16,546 nucleotides of DNA from Bacillota bacterium (GTDB taxonomy: Bacteria; Bacillota; Bacilli; Bacillales; Cytobacillaceae), in the NCBI GenBank assembly GCA_023389895.1, contig JAEWDX010000344.1, positions 1 to 16,546 on the forward strand, read 5' to 3'. The notes under the pieces are model-generated. The model did not search any database. It was given only the letters and a program-made list of their open reading frames with translations, and was not told the DNA's origin. Both the position numbers and the translations under genes were made by a program. How positions within the stretch are numbered: the first letter of the stretch is position 1; every line of letters begins with the position of its first letter. Positions 1-7,636 of the stretch are shown here, in pieces.

Positions 1-821
1 TCTCTAAGTTCTTCAATTTTTGCTTCCTTCCCTTGGAGCGTTGCCGAATGCTGTAATTCTGTTGCCTGATGCAATTCTAAATCCTTTGAAAGTTGCTCCC
101 ATTTTGCATGTAATTCTTCAATTTCATACACAGTTAATGCAACTTCAATTTTTTCAAGTTCTTCCTTCTGCTGTAAATAATCTTTAGCAATAGAAGCTTG
201 AATTTTTAACGGCTCAACTTGACTATCTAGCTCATGAACGATGTCATTAACTCGATTTAAGTTTTCCTGCGTTTCAGTCAGTTTTCCCTCGGCTTTTTTT
301 TTCCTTAATTTATATTTGAGTACACCAGCAGCTTCCTCAAAAATCGTCCTACGCTCTTCTGCTTTACTATTGAGAATCTCTTCGACTCTTCCTTGGCTAA
401 TGATAGAAAAGGCTTCCCTTCCCAATCCTGAATCCATAAATAAATCGACAATATCCTTTAGCCTACAAGACTGTTTATTAATTAAAAAGTCACTTTCACC
501 AGATCGGTATACCCGCCTTGTCACACTTACCTCATTGTAGTCAATTGGCAAACGAGCATCCTCATTGTCTAAGGTCAATGTCACTTCAGCAAAATTTAAC
601 GGCTTTCGAGAATCACTTCCGGAAAAAATAATATCCTCCATTTTTGCTCCGCGTAAAGATTTAGCCGATTGTTCCCCTAGAACCCAACGAATGGCATCAG
701 TAATATTACTTTTTCCACTTCCATTCGGTCCGACTACAGCAGTCACACCGGGTACAAAGTCGACCATAATTCTTTCTGCAAATGATTTAAATCCAATTAC
801 ATCTAATCGCTTTAAAAACAA
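1..821 (-). CDS. smc: SMC chromosome condensation ATPase, N-terminal part (runs off window)
   Basis: This is the N-terminal 273 codons of the structural maintenance of chromosomes ATPase. SMC dimerises through a coiled-coil arm and hinge, and works with ScpA/ScpB to compact and separate chromosomes on the nucleoid. The sequence shows an N-terminal ATPase half-domain opening with FLKRLDVIGFKSF, a Walker A GPNGSGKS at residues 31-38, the IRWVLGEQSA stretch after it, and a Q-loop region reading FSIISQGRVEEIL. A Lys/Glu-rich coiled coil begins around residue 170 and continues to the window edge. The hinge, the second coil and the Walker B/signature half lie outside the window. No ATG fits the start: the reading frame and family N-terminus point to a TTG at 821-819, preceded by AGGGGGCG. 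It follows rnc by 39 bases, as in Bacillus. Identity is very secure; the TTG start is inferred. Confidence 0.96.
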   Translation of the reverse strand, partial: MFLKRLDVIGFKSFAERIMVDFVPGVTAVVGPNGSGKSNITDAIRWVLGEQSAKSLRGAKMEDIIFSGSDSRKPLNFAEVTLTLDNEDARLPIDYNEVSVTRRVYRSGESDFLINKQSCRLKDIVDLFMDSGLGREAFSIISQGRVEEILNSKAEERRTIFEEAAGVLKYKLRKKKAEGKLTETQENLNRVNDIVHELDSQVEPLKIQASIAKDYLQQKEELEKIEVALTVYEIEELHAKWEQLSKDLELHQATELQHSATLQGKEAKIEELR

Positions 822-860
822 CTGCTGCGCCCCCTAATCTCCTTATGCTTTATTAGAAAT

Positions 861-1595
861 CTATTGCTCATTCTTTAATATTTTTAGGGCCATTTGAGCC
901 GCATGCTGTTCTGCTTCTTTTTTTGAACGTCCAATTCCTGCGCCTAATTCTTTCCCATTCATCGAAACTTTTGAAATAAATTCTCGACTATGGGCCGGAC
1001 CTTTTTCTTGGACGATTTGATATTCAATTAAGCCAGTCCCATCTCTTTGGATCAATTCTTGAAGTTGGCTCTTAAAATCCATTAAATGCGAAAAAACACC
1101 CGCATTGATTTTCGGAAAAACATGCTGCCTGAGAAAATGATTCACGGGTTCTAAACCTTTATCTAAGTAAAGTGCTCCAATAAATGCTTCGAAAACATCC
1201 GCTAGCATAGCTGGTCTTTCTCTTCCCCCAGTCATTTCCTCACCTTTTCCTAATAATACGAGATCGCCAAAAGCTAGATCATTGGCAAAAGTCACTAGCG
1301 AAGGCTCACAAACAATTGCCGCTCTAAGCTTCGTTAGTTCTCCCTCACTCATCAGTGGATATTTTAAAAATAAAAATTTAGAAACGGTTAATTCTAAGAC
1401 CGCATCACCTAGAAATTCAAGTCTTTCATTATCCTCATTTGGTTTTCTTCGATGCTCATTCACATAGGAAGAATGGGTAAATGCCTGTTTAAGTAAACCT
1501 TCATTTTGAAATTCAATCCCAATTTTACTTTGAAAATCTTTAAATTGCTGATTTATTATTTGAAATGCCTTGTTTTCTTTTCCATTTCCTCTCAT
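861..1595 (-). CDS. rnc: Ribonuclease III
   Basis: Cytoplasmic double-strand-specific endoribonuclease that matures rRNA precursors and degrades structured or antisense-paired RNA. The 244-residue length is normal for the Bacillus enzyme. The catalytic domain (about 17-150) carries the signature ERLEFLGDA at 57-65, with metal ligands expected at E60, D64, D133 and E136, all present. A dsRNA-binding domain follows at about 173-242, with the typical GxGxSKKEAEQxAA ending. The ATG at 1595 is preceded by AAAGGTGG at good spacing. The gene lies 221 bases after acpP and 39 bases before smc, the usual Bacillus order. The spacer upstream holds three hairpins that could attenuate or process the transcript; because the product itself cleaves such structures, feedback on its own message is possible but unproven here. 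Confidence 0.97.
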   Translation of the reverse strand: MRGNGKENKAFQIINQQFKDFQSKIGIEFQNEGLLKQAFTHSSYVNEHRRKPNEDNERLEFLGDAVLELTVSKFLFLKYPLMSEGELTKLRAAIVCEPSLVTFANDLAFGDLVLLGKGEEMTGGRERPAMLADVFEAFIGALYLDKGLEPVNHFLRQHVFPKINAGVFSHLMDFKSQLQELIQRDGTGLIEYQIVQEKGPAHSREFISKVSMNGKELGAGIGRSKKEAEQHAAQMALKILKNEQ

Positions 1596-1644
1596 TTTGG
1601 CCCACCTTTTTATAAATAAAATTAATCTTTCTTACTAGTCAAGA

Positions 1645-1668
1645 AAGCTCCGTCAAGAAACGGAGCTT
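1645..1668 (-). terminator. Hairpin A upstream of rnc, possible weak terminator/attenuator
   Basis: The arms AAGCTCCGT and ACGGAGCTT pair perfectly over 9 bp around a 6-base loop. In the minus-strand transcript the stem is followed by TTCTTGAC, a poor U-tract, so termination would be partial at best. It lies about 50 bases before the rnc start. It may also be a processing or stability structure. Confidence 0.4.
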
Positions 1669-1680
1669 AAAACAAAAACC

Positions 1681-1753
1681 GTATTTACTGTCCGTAACCA
1701 CCTGATACAAAAAGCAGAAGCGCCTTGTTCAAGTAATAACGGACAGGAAATAC
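1681..1753. repeat. Imperfect inverted repeat (17-base arms) in the acpP-rnc spacer
   Basis: The left arm 1681-1697 and right arm 1737-1753 are complementary at 15 of 17 positions, enclosing a 39-base loop. The core is CTGTCCGT against ACGGACAG. In RNA this would form a long stem of a size RNase III could bind. The loop contains a GC-rich AAGCGCC tract unlike the surrounding AT-rich spacer. Confidence 0.6.
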
Positions 1754-1767
1754 AATTTCATAATATA

Positions 1768-1793
1768 CAGTGAGGGCGCTTTGACCCTCACTG
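1768..1793 (-). terminator. Hairpin C just after acpP, candidate terminator or processing site
   Basis: CAGTGAGGG and CCCTCACTG form a perfect 9-bp stem around an 8-base loop, 24 bases after the acpP stop. In the minus-strand transcript it is followed by TATATTATG, which is U-rich but not a clean U-run. It probably stabilises or partly terminates the abundant acpP message before rnc. The stem is certain; its action is inferred. Confidence 0.5.
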
Positions 1794-1816
1794 AAAAATT
1801 ACATTTGTCTCAGTGA

Positions 1817-2050
1817 TTATTGCTTCGCCTTTATGTAATTTACAGCGTCACCAACTGTAGAGATTTTTTCAGCGTCATCATCAGAGATTTCCATATCAAA
1901 CTCATCTTCTAATTCCATAACTAATTCTACTACATCAAGGGAATCAGCGCCAAGATCATCTTTAAACGAAGCTTCTAATTTCACTTCAGATTCCTCAACT
2001 CCAAGACGATCAACGATAATTTTCGTTACACGTTCTAATACATCTGCCAT
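1817..2050 (-). CDS. acpP: Acyl carrier protein
   Basis: A small acidic carrier of 77 residues that holds growing acyl chains as thioesters on a 4'-phosphopantetheine arm for type II fatty acid synthesis in the cytoplasm. The attachment motif GADSLDVVEL places the modified serine at residue 37, and the helix II region is rich in Glu and Asp, as in the whole family. The start ATG at 2050 has an excellent ribosome binding site, GGGGAGGTGA, fitting a highly expressed protein. It follows fabG by 112 bases, more than the other fab genes are spaced. That spacer holds its own promoter-like TATAAT, and hairpins lie after the stop, so acpP probably has extra transcription besides read-through from the fapR operon. 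B. subtilis calls this gene acpA. Confidence 0.98.
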   Translation of the reverse strand: MADVLERVTKIIVDRLGVEESEVKLEASFKDDLGADSLDVVELVMELEDEFDMEISDDDAEKISTVGDAVNYIKAKQ

Positions 2051-2073
2051 GCTTATTCACCTCCCCTCAAGTT

Positions 2074-2079
2074 ATTATA
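2074..2079 (-). promoter_or_regulatory. Candidate internal promoter (-10) for acpP
   Basis: A perfect TATAAT on the minus strand lies 23 bases before the acpP start. A transcript starting about 7 bases later would keep the complete ribosome binding site. No good -35 hexamer is visible at 16-18 bases (only T/A-rich sequence), so this is a partial match only. Confidence 0.35.
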
Positions 2080-2090
2080 TAAGAATTTTC

Positions 2091-2106
2091 TCCATTAATA
2101 AATGGA
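2091..2106. repeat. Small perfect inverted repeat upstream of acpP
   Basis: TCCATT and AATGGA are separated by 4 bases, making a perfect 6-bp inverted repeat. It lies where the -35 region of the acpP promoter candidate would be. It could be a chance AT-rich palindrome or a protein site; nothing else identifies it. Confidence 0.3.
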
Positions 2107-2162
2107 CTAACTAAGAATTTTTAATTCAAGACCTGCTCCACGAGCATCTCAAACACTTAAAC

Positions 2163-2906
2163 CTACATGATCATTCCACCGTCAACATGAAGTGTTTGCC
2201 CTGTCATGTAACGACTTTCCTCAGAAGAAAGGAAGACAACAACATTGGCAATATCTGCTGGTTCACCAAATCGTGCTAACGGAATTTGCTTAAGCATTTG
2301 CTCCTTCACATCATCAGGTAGCTTATCAGTCATTTCTGTTGTGATAAATCCTGGAGCGATCGCATTGACCGTTATCCCACGAGAAGAAAGTTCCTTTGCT
2401 GTCGTTTTTGTTAAACCAATTACGCCAGATTTAGCGGCAACATAATTTGCCTGCCCAGGATTCCCACTCACACCGACAATCGATGAAATATTAATAATCC
2501 TGCCACTTCTCTGCTTCATCATCTGTCTTGTGACTGCTTTTGTGCAAAGGAAAACACCTTTTAGGTTTATGTTAATAACATCATCCCATTCTTCTTCCTT
2601 CATCCTCATGAGAAGATTATCACGTGTAATGCCTGCATTATTAATGAGAATATCGATTTTTCCGAATATCTCAATTGCTGCCTTTACCATATTAGCAACT
2701 GATTCACTATCAGCAACATTGCATTGGAAAGCAATTGCATTTCTTCCTAGTGCTTTAATCTCAGCTACAACAGCATTCGCCCTTTCTTCACTCCCTGAAT
2801 AGTTGACGACAACATCAGCACCTTGTCTTGCTAATTCAAGAGCGATTTCACGGCCAATTCCTCGAGAAGCACCAGTGACAATTGCCGCTTTTCCTGCTAA
2901 CTTCAT
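2163..2906 (-). CDS. fabG: 3-oxoacyl-[ACP] reductase
   Basis: NADPH-dependent reductase that converts 3-oxoacyl-ACP to (R)-3-hydroxyacyl-ACP, the first reduction of each fatty acid elongation round. It is a 247-residue classical short-chain dehydrogenase. The Rossmann nucleotide loop TGASRGIG is at 11-18, NNAG at 89-92, and the catalytic tetrad N114, S142, Y155, K159 is intact (YVAAK). The C-terminus VDGGMIM is typical of FabG rather than of other SDR enzymes. The ATG at 2906 follows a strong GGGGAGGGG site. It begins 15 bases after the fabD stop, which strongly implies co-transcription under FapR control. The position between fabD and acpP separates it from the many FabG-like paralogues that Bacillus genomes carry. 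Confidence 0.98.
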   Translation of the reverse strand: MKLAGKAAIVTGASRGIGREIALELARQGADVVVNYSGSEERANAVVAEIKALGRNAIAFQCNVADSESVANMVKAAIEIFGKIDILINNAGITRDNLLMRMKEEEWDDVININLKGVFLCTKAVTRQMMKQRSGRIINISSIVGVSGNPGQANYVAAKSGVIGLTKTTAKELSSRGITVNAIAPGFITTEMTDKLPDDVKEQMLKQIPLARFGEPADIANVVVFLSSEESRYMTGQTLHVDGGMIM

Positions 2907-2921
2907 TAAATACCCCTCCCC

Positions 2922-3869
2922 TTATTCACTTTTCGACTTTAATACTTCAATAACTGCCATACATGAGTCTTGATCGAAAACATTATACGTTTGGACATCT
3001 TTGTTTATCTTTTTTACTAATCCTGAAAGTACCTTACCTGGTCCAATTTCTACAAAAGTATTAACACCAAGCTGGATCATTTTTTGAACAGAGTCCTCCC
3101 ATAGTACTGGTGAGTATAATTGCTCAATTAAGCGTTCTTTTATTTCTTGAACAGAAGTCATCTCTGAAGCAGTTACATTGGCAATTACAGGAATGGTGGC
3201 ATCTTGCATTTCCAATTCATTTAATACAGAAGAAAGCTCTTCAGCAGCCGGCTTCATGAGTGAAGAATGGAAGGGGCCGCTTACAACTAAAGGCATAATC
3301 CGTTTCGCCCCTGCTTCTTTTGCCTTTATTGAAGCATTCTCCACCCCTTGCTTCGAACCGGAAATGACAATTTGACCTGGACAATTTAAATTTGCTAATT
3401 GAACGGGGTGTCCATCAACTGTAACCTCGTCCGTAATGACTCGTAGCTGTTCCCGCTCTAGTCCAAGCACTGCTGCCATTGTACCTTCACCATTCGGAAC
3501 AGCCTCCTCCATAAATTCGCCTCTTTTTCGAACTGCATAAACTCCATCCTCGAAAGAAAATGCTCCAGCAGCAACAAGTGCAGTATATTCACCAAGGCTG
3601 TGACCGGCAACATAATCAGGTTTTATCCCCGATTTCTTAAAAAAGTCCAAAATAGCGATACTTGTTGTAAGTAGAGCAGGCTGAGCATTAGCCGTTAATG
3701 TTAATTCTTCCTGGGGACCAGTAAAAATCAACTTAGAAAGAGGATAATTTAATTTAGTGTCCGCCTTTTCAAAAAAGGCCATGACTGATTGTTCTACCTC
3801 AGCAAGCGATGAACCCATTCCAACTTTTTGCGATCCTTGACCAGGAAATATAAACGCAATTTTCCCCAT
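2922..3869 (-). CDS. fabD: Malonyl-CoA:ACP transacylase
   Basis: Transfers the malonyl group from malonyl-CoA to acyl carrier protein, supplying the extender unit for fatty acid synthesis. The protein has 315 residues, normal for the family. GQGSQ at 10-14 forms the oxyanion region, the nucleophile is S91 in GHSLGEY, a conserved arginine follows at 116, and the catalytic histidine is H201 in SGPFHSSLM. The ATG at 3869 follows AAAGGAGGGAG at ideal spacing. The plsX-fabD gap is 36 bases and the fabD-fabG gap 15 bases, so these form one operon. Its substrate, malonyl-CoA, is also the ligand that releases the repressor encoded two genes upstream, giving feed-forward control. Confidence 0.98.
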   Translation of the reverse strand: MGKIAFIFPGQGSQKVGMGSSLAEVEQSVMAFFEKADTKLNYPLSKLIFTGPQEELTLTANAQPALLTTSIAILDFFKKSGIKPDYVAGHSLGEYTALVAAGAFSFEDGVYAVRKRGEFMEEAVPNGEGTMAAVLGLEREQLRVITDEVTVDGHPVQLANLNCPGQIVISGSKQGVENASIKAKEAGAKRIMPLVVSGPFHSSLMKPAAEELSSVLNELEMQDATIPVIANVTASEMTSVQEIKERLIEQLYSPVLWEDSVQKMIQLGVNTFVEIGPGKVLSGLVKKINKDVQTYNVFDQDSCMAVIEVLKSKSE

Positions 3870-3905
3870 CTATCTCCCTCCTTTATTAAAAATAGCTAGC
3901 AAAAA

Positions 3906-4901
3906 TTATGCTTTTAGTGCTTCTTTCTCCACTGCTACTCTAATCGTTTCCGCTACATTATTCTCAATCATTTCTCTCGTCTGCTTAACTGCACTAAAAA
4001 TAGCATTCGCATTTGATGAGCCATGTGCTTTAATAACGGGTGCTTTTAGCCCAAATAACCCGGCTCCACCATATTCCGAATAATCCATTTTCGCTTTTAA
4101 TTCCATTAAATCCGGTTTCAACACCGCTCCAGCTAATTTACTTTTCATGCTACTATTTAAGGCGGTTTTTAACATTTTAAAAACAGTAAGAGCGGTTCCT
4201 TCAATCGTTTTTAAAACCATATTACCAGTAAACCCATCGGTAACGACGACATCAGCAACACCGTCAAGCAAATCTCGTGCTTCGACATTGCCAATAAAGT
4301 GAAGATTTGCTTGTTGTAAAAGCTGAAATGCTTCTTTTGTAAGTTCATTCCCTTTTTTGTCTTCCGTGCCAATATTGAGCAAACCAACTCGAGGATTAAC
4401 TATTCCCCGCACTTTTTCGGCATAAATTGAACCCATTATTCCGTATTGAAGCAAATGCTCTGCCTTCGCGTCAGCATTCGCTCCTACATCTAAGAGAAGA
4501 AAGCCTTCACCGCCAATTGTTGGCAAAGTTGGCGCTAGCGCAGGACGCTCAATCCCATCAATCCTGCCAACAACAAATAATCCCGCCGCCATTAATGCAC
4601 CTGTATTTCCAGCAGATATGCAGGCATCTGCTTTTCCATCAGCCACTTCTTTAGCTGCTACAACCATTGAAGCATTTTTTTTCCTTCTAACCGCTCTCAC
4701 AGGCTCATCGGTTGGCAAAATAACTTCATCTGTATGGATAACGTCAATCTGATTCTTGTTTGTTAAGTATTCATTTATTTTCAGTTCATCCCCAACAAGG
4801 GTAATGTCAATATCTTTATATACTTCGACCGCTTTCATCGCCCCGAGGACGATTTCCTTTGGGGCATGGTCTCCTCCCATTGCATCAATAACTATTTTCA
4901 T
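3906..4901 (-). CDS. plsX: Phosphate acyltransferase PlsX
   Basis: Peripheral membrane enzyme that converts acyl-ACP and phosphate to acyl-phosphate, the donor used by PlsY to begin phosphatidic acid synthesis. The 331 residues open with MKIVIDAMGGDHAPKEIVLGA, the PlsX hallmark. SAGNTGALMAAG, VTDGFTGNMVLKT and YGGAGLFGLKAPVIKAHGSS are further family motifs. The ATG at 4901 follows AAAGGATG at about 9 bases. It lies 46 bases after fapR with no terminator between, so it should be repressed with fapR. It couples fatty acid production (fabD, fabG, acpP downstream) to phospholipid synthesis. The nearby fakA product makes the same acyl-phosphate from free fatty acids, so both routes meet here. Confidence 0.98.
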   Translation of the reverse strand: MKIVIDAMGGDHAPKEIVLGAMKAVEVYKDIDITLVGDELKINEYLTNKNQIDVIHTDEVILPTDEPVRAVRRKKNASMVVAAKEVADGKADACISAGNTGALMAAGLFVVGRIDGIERPALAPTLPTIGGEGFLLLDVGANADAKAEHLLQYGIMGSIYAEKVRGIVNPRVGLLNIGTEDKKGNELTKEAFQLLQQANLHFIGNVEARDLLDGVADVVVTDGFTGNMVLKTIEGTALTVFKMLKTALNSSMKSKLAGAVLKPDLMELKAKMDYSEYGGAGLFGLKAPVIKAHGSSNANAIFSAVKQTREMIENNVAETIRVAVEKEALKA

Positions 4902-4947
4902 GCCGTGTTACATCCTTTATAATCTTATTTTAGGAGCATTTATCGTT

Positions 4948-5517
4948 TTACTGTATGCCCTTTGAACGATACATGATAAATTCACCTTTAAAAACGAGTT
5001 CATTATTCACCAAGCTTGTCACTTCTACAATCGTTCTGCCTTTTTCCTCATCATTTTTAACTGCTTTCGCTTTCGCTATTACTCTTTCATTCTCCTTTAC
5101 AGAACGAGTAAATTGGATATTTGCTTTAGCTGTTAACGCGAGTTCATCATTAATTAAAGCAACAGCGAGCGAGTTAGCTTGGGCAAATAAATGATGACCA
5201 CGGGCAATTTGGTTTCTTTTAAAAACATGTTCAGCTTTAATATCTAAAATCGAAATCGCTGTATGATCCAATTCAATATCAATGATTTCTCCAATTACTT
5301 CATCTATCGGCAATGCACGTACTTCTTCTTCAAAATTTTTCTCAGCGACATTTTTAATTCTTTCACGCAATTCTGGTATCGATAATTCTAAACGATCCAA
5401 ACGAATTGTTTGCACACTGACGGAAAACTTTTCAGCAAGATCCTCATCTGTAATAAAAGGGTTTTCCTTGATGGTAGCCGATAATAATTGCTGTCTATCT
5501 TTCTTATTTCTTCTCAT
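4948..5517 (-). CDS. fapR: FapR, malonyl-CoA-responsive repressor of lipid synthesis
   Basis: Transcription factor that represses fatty acid and phospholipid genes in Gram-positive bacteria; malonyl-CoA binding releases it from DNA. The 189 residues match the known FapR length. An N-terminal DeoR-like helix-turn-helix (about 1-60) contains VSVQTIRLDRLELSIPELR, joined by a helix to a hot-dog effector domain (about 70-185). The ligand-pocket stretch RNQIARGHHLFAQANSLA holds F99, R106 and G107, at the positions known to matter in the B. subtilis protein. The ATG at 5517 fits the family N-terminus MRRNKK; the ribosome binding site GGTGTGAT is weak, which suits a low-abundance repressor. A FapR-type operator lies 21 bases upstream, so autoregulation is expected. 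Confidence 0.98.
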   Translation of the reverse strand: MRRNKKDRQQLLSATIKENPFITDEDLAEKFSVSVQTIRLDRLELSIPELRERIKNVAEKNFEEEVRALPIDEVIGEIIDIELDHTAISILDIKAEHVFKRNQIARGHHLFAQANSLAVALINDELALTAKANIQFTRSVKENERVIAKAKAVKNDEEKGRTIVEVTSLVNNELVFKGEFIMYRSKGIQ

Positions 5518-5537
5518 TTATCACACCGTCCGAGATA

Positions 5538-5554
5538 TTATGACTAGGTACTAA
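5538..5554 (-). promoter_or_regulatory. FapR operator upstream of fapR
   Basis: The 17-base element reads TTAGTACCTAGTCATAA on the minus strand, with half-sites TTAGTAC and GTCATAA around a 3-base centre. The left half is the classic FapR half-site; the right half differs from a perfect mirror (GTACTAA) at two positions. It covers the expected transcription start, so bound FapR should block initiation. Assignment rests on similarity to the remembered FapR consensus and on its position directly before fapR. Confidence 0.85.
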
Positions 5555-5558
5555 AAGT

Positions 5559-5587
5559 AGTATATAATCAAAAAAAACATTAATCAA
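5559..5587 (-). promoter_or_regulatory. Sigma-A-type promoter of the fapR operon
   Basis: On the minus strand a TTGATT -35 (5587-5582) and a TATACT -10 (5564-5559) are separated by exactly 17 bases that include a run of eight T. The -35 overlaps the recG stop codon. Transcription would begin near 5552, inside the FapR operator, leaving a leader of about 35 bases. No terminator separates recG from fapR, so read-through from recG is also likely. Confidence 0.7.
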
Positions 5588-7628
5588 GCTTTTCTCCTTC
5601 AAGAACACCTGAATCTTGTAAAAAGCTTCTTAAATTTTCGTATTGCGGAGACTTCCAAAACGCTTCTGATTGAATAAGATCTGCCGCATCCTTTCTTGCC
5701 GTTTCCAGCGCGCGATAATCGTGCACCATATCTGCTACCTTAAATTCTGGAATACCACTCTGTTTCTTACCGAAAAAATCACCTGGTCCTCTTAATTCAA
5801 GATCCTTTTCACTTAAAATAAAACCATCATTTGTATCCGTCATTATTTTCATTCTTTCTTTTCCAACTTCCGTCTTCGGATCAGCTAAAAGAATACAGTA
5901 AGACTGGTCGTCCCCTCTTCCTACCCGCCCTCTTAGTTGGTGTAATTGGGCAAGTCCAAATCTTTCCGCATCATAAATAACCATCATTGTTGCATTTGGG
6001 ACATTTACACCAACTTCAACAACTGTTGTTGAGACAAGAACTTGAATGTGATTCGCTGTGAATTCCTTCATAACCTGCTCTTTTTCATCAGCTGATAACC
6101 GACCGTGCATTAAGCCCACCTGAAAACGTCCTTGAAAATAATGTGTTAGCGAACTATGAACATCAATGGCATTTTGCACATCCAATTTATCTGACTCTTC
6201 AATTAGCGGGCAAATGACATATGCTTGATGACCAGCTCTTAATTCTTTCGCCACAAAGGATAGCACGCGGTCTAACATAACTTCTTTTGCCCAATACGTT
6301 TCGATTGTTTTTCTCCCTGCAGGCATTTCGTCGATAATCGACACATCCATTTCGCCGAATACTGTAATCGCAAGCGTACGGGGAATTGGCGTAGCGGTCA
6401 TAAAAAGTACATCAGGGCTTTCCCCTTTTTCGCGCAGCACTCTTCTTTGCTCGACTCCAAAACGATGCTGCTCATCAGTAATTACTAGTCCTAGACGATA
6501 AAATTCTACTTCATCTTGGATGAGAGCATGTGTGCCAATTAAAAGATCAATTTCTCCATTTTTTAATTGCTGCAATAATTCTTTGCGCCGTTTTCCTTTC
6601 ACTGAACTTGTTAATAGTTCACAGCGAACGTCAAAAGGCTGGAGGAGTATTTTCAATGATTCGGCATGCTGTTCAGCTAATATTTCTGTCGGGACCATCA
6701 AGGCACCTTGAAAACCAGCCGTTTTACTTGCATAGAGACCAATGGCTGCAACTGCTGTTTTCCCTGATCCTACATCCCCCTGTAAGAGACGATTCATTCT
6801 ATATGGAGATTTCAAGTCTGAGAGAATCTCGTTAACGACACGTTTTTGCGCGTTTGTTAATGAAAAGGGGAGAGAATGAATAAAAGATTTTATTTTTTCA
6901 AGCTGATAGCTTTGAACAGCTCCTTTTGAATTTTCTCTTTCTACCTTTCGCAATGCTTGCATCTTCAGCTGAAAATAAAAAAACTCTTCGTAAACAAATC
7001 GTCTTCTTGCCTGCTTTAATTCCTGCTGATTCGTGGGGAAATGCATGATTTTTAATGCTGTTATTCGATCCATTAGCTTATATTCCGTTAAGAATTTCCG
7101 CGGTAATGTTTCAACGACAGCATGGCCATATTGATTAAAGGCCAGCGTTATAAATCTTCTAATCCCTTTTACTGTCACAGCTCCCTTAACAGCATAGACG
7201 GGTTCGAAATCTTTGCCTTTACTTTGCTGACCTACATGAATTTCATTGACCGCTATCGTTTGGCGATGTTGATCCCATTTGCCTGTGACTGTTACTGTTT
7301 CGTTGATTGTTAATTTGTTTTTTATGTATGGCTGATTAAATAAGACAGCTTGAATTAAATATCTATCGACAAGAATTCTAATCGTTAATCTTGAACGCTT
7401 TTTCCCATAGTACATAATGGATGGTTCACTATGGACCTTTCCTTCAATCGTAATTTTCTCATCATGCTTTACATCTTCTAAATCACGCAGACGATAATCC
7501 TCATAACGATATGGAAAATGTTCAAGTAAATCTTTCACTGACAAAATATGCATTTCTGCTAGAAGTGCAGTCGTTTCTTCTCCAATTCCTTTAATTGCCG
7601 ATACGTGAGTATTTATAAGTTCATTCAC
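5580..7628 (-). CDS. recG: ATP-dependent DNA helicase RecG
   Basis: Superfamily 2 helicase that remodels stalled replication forks and branch-migrates Holliday junctions in repair and recombination. The 682 residues equal the B. subtilis length. An N-terminal wedge with an OB fold (about 55-150) precedes the helicase core: Walker A GDVGSGKT at 284-291, DEQH at 385-388, TATPIPRTLA at 411-420, then the second helicase lobe with STTVVEVGVNVPNA and QLRGRVGR, and a C-terminal ELRGPGDFFGKKQSG segment. The start is a GTG at 7628-7626, with an in-frame TAA two codons upstream, so no upstream start is possible. The only good ribosome binding site is 30 bases away with a hairpin between. In B. subtilis the serine dehydratase genes precede recG; here they are absent. 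Confidence 0.97.
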   Translation of the reverse strand: MNELINTHVSAIKGIGEETTALLAEMHILSVKDLLEHFPYRYEDYRLRDLEDVKHDEKITIEGKVHSEPSIMYYGKKRSRLTIRILVDRYLIQAVLFNQPYIKNKLTINETVTVTGKWDQHRQTIAVNEIHVGQQSKGKDFEPVYAVKGAVTVKGIRRFITLAFNQYGHAVVETLPRKFLTEYKLMDRITALKIMHFPTNQQELKQARRRFVYEEFFYFQLKMQALRKVERENSKGAVQSYQLEKIKSFIHSLPFSLTNAQKRVVNEILSDLKSPYRMNRLLQGDVGSGKTAVAAIGLYASKTAGFQGALMVPTEILAEQHAESLKILLQPFDVRCELLTSSVKGKRRKELLQQLKNGEIDLLIGTHALIQDEVEFYRLGLVITDEQHRFGVEQRRVLREKGESPDVLFMTATPIPRTLAITVFGEMDVSIIDEMPAGRKTIETYWAKEVMLDRVLSFVAKELRAGHQAYVICPLIEESDKLDVQNAIDVHSSLTHYFQGRFQVGLMHGRLSADEKEQVMKEFTANHIQVLVSTTVVEVGVNVPNATMMVIYDAERFGLAQLHQLRGRVGRGDDQSYCILLADPKTEVGKERMKIMTDTNDGFILSEKDLELRGPGDFFGKKQSGIPEFKVADMVHDYRALETARKDAADLIQSEAFWKSPQYENLRSFLQDSGVLEGEKLD

Positions 7629-7636
7629 TTTTTAAA

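Noticed and set aside
241..837. Plus-strand open frames opposite smc
   Set aside because: They are antisense to a clearly conserved SMC N-terminus, have no ribosome binding site support and no recognisable family.
1596..1640. A promoter for rnc (TTGACT with a TATTTA 18 bases later)
   Set aside because: Transcription would begin inside the rnc ribosome binding site, removing it; the -10 is also poor.
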